A stretch of 6,865 nucleotides of DNA. Source: Pseudomonadota bacterium. GTDB taxonomy: Bacteria > Pseudomonadota > Alphaproteobacteria > UBA9655. Positions within the stretch are counted from its first letter, which is position 1, and each line of letters opens with the position of its first letter. The notes beneath the pieces are model-generated. The model saw only the letters and a program-made list of their open reading frames with translations, ran no database searches and was not told the origin of the DNA. The stretch is from NCBI GenBank assembly GCA_021809225.1, contig JAKBAL010000080.1, positions 1 through 6,865 on the forward strand, given 5' to 3'. Of the stretch, positions 6,669 through 6,865 are shown piece after piece. Made by a program: the position numbers and the translations under genes.

Positions 6669-6865
6669 CTATGAGTTGCAGAAAATGTAAATTTGTTCCT
6701 TTGGGTTCTCGGAGCTTACTGCATTGATGACACGAATTTGTGCTGGATTAATCCCCATTTCAATGAGGAGGTCCTTAACTTCTTCTCCTCGTTGGGGAGT
6801 TGTTTCTAAACTCACAATTTCGAGTATACTTTGAGGACCTTTAAGTCCTCTTTTTGCAGAGGAGA
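6669..6865 (-). CDS. C-terminal end of an unidentified gene (enters from right edge)
   Basis: The minus strand is open from the right edge to a TAG at 6671-6669, giving 64 codons of a protein whose start lies outside the window. The translation looks like real protein: a mixed sequence with LEIVSLETTPQRGEEVKDLL (about residues 14-33 of the fragment), then IEMGINPAQIRVINAV and a strand-like end EQIYIFCNS. The pattern R-G-E-E-V-x-x-L-L-x-x-M-G-I-N-x-x-x-I-R-V recalls the last helix and strand of OmpA-like peptidoglycan-binding domains, where R-A-x-x-V-x-x-x-L-x-x-x-G-I is common. This is only a pattern match: the Asn and second Arg residues that bind peptidoglycan are not clearly visible, and other alpha/beta domains could give it. 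It converges with the pump operon and is probably unrelated to it. Function is not assigned. Confidence 0.5.
   Translation of the reverse strand, partial: SSAKRGLKGPQSILEIVSLETTPQRGEEVKDLLIEMGINPAQIRVINAVSSENPKEQIYIFCNS

Noticed and set aside
1..6865. Search for mobile elements, CRISPR arrays, tRNA or other RNA genes and long repeats
   Set aside because: I saw no terminal inverted repeats, transposase motifs, regularly spaced repeats, cloverleaf-like segments or long direct repeats; nearly all bases are taken by ordinary coding sequence.

Overview
The window holds one complete, apparently intact operon for a tripartite RND drug/solute efflux pump on the + strand, flanked by two minus-strand genes that run off the window edges. 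DNA is moderately AT-rich (about 40 % G+C by eye). The pump type and an outer-membrane lipoprotein component place the host among Gram-negative bacteria, most likely Proteobacteria. An AT-rich alpha- or gammaproteobacterium fits, possibly of a host-associated lineage, but nothing here fixes the taxon.

Layout. Positions 1 to about 688 (minus): the N-terminal part of an ABC importer permease, reading out of the window to the left. It was translated by hand because it has no usable ATG in the window. About 689-817: a divergent AT-rich intergenic region that must hold promoters for both directions. 818-2323 (+): outer-membrane factor lipoprotein of the TolC/OprM/NodT family. 2362-3498 (+): periplasmic adaptor (membrane fusion protein). 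3508-6549 (+): inner-membrane RND pump of the HAE1 (AcrB-like) family. 6550-6668: short non-coding convergent gap with a polypurine tract and no convincing terminator. 6669-6865 (minus): the C-terminal 64 codons of an unidentified gene that enters from the right, with a weak resemblance to the end of an OmpA-like domain.

How the genes work together: the RND protein takes substrate from the periplasm or inner membrane using the proton gradient, the adaptor bridges it to the outer-membrane channel, and the channel releases substrate outside the cell. Gaps of 38 and 8-9 bases and good ribosome binding sites in front of the second and third genes support one transcript. The gene order (channel first) is less common than adaptor-pump-channel, and no regulator gene is seen beside the operon.

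I found no RNA genes, mobile elements, CRISPR arrays or previously undescribed system. The region looks like ordinary efflux-pump territory. The points most worth checking are translation starts: a possible leaderless start for the first pump gene and a non-ATG start for the ABC permease.
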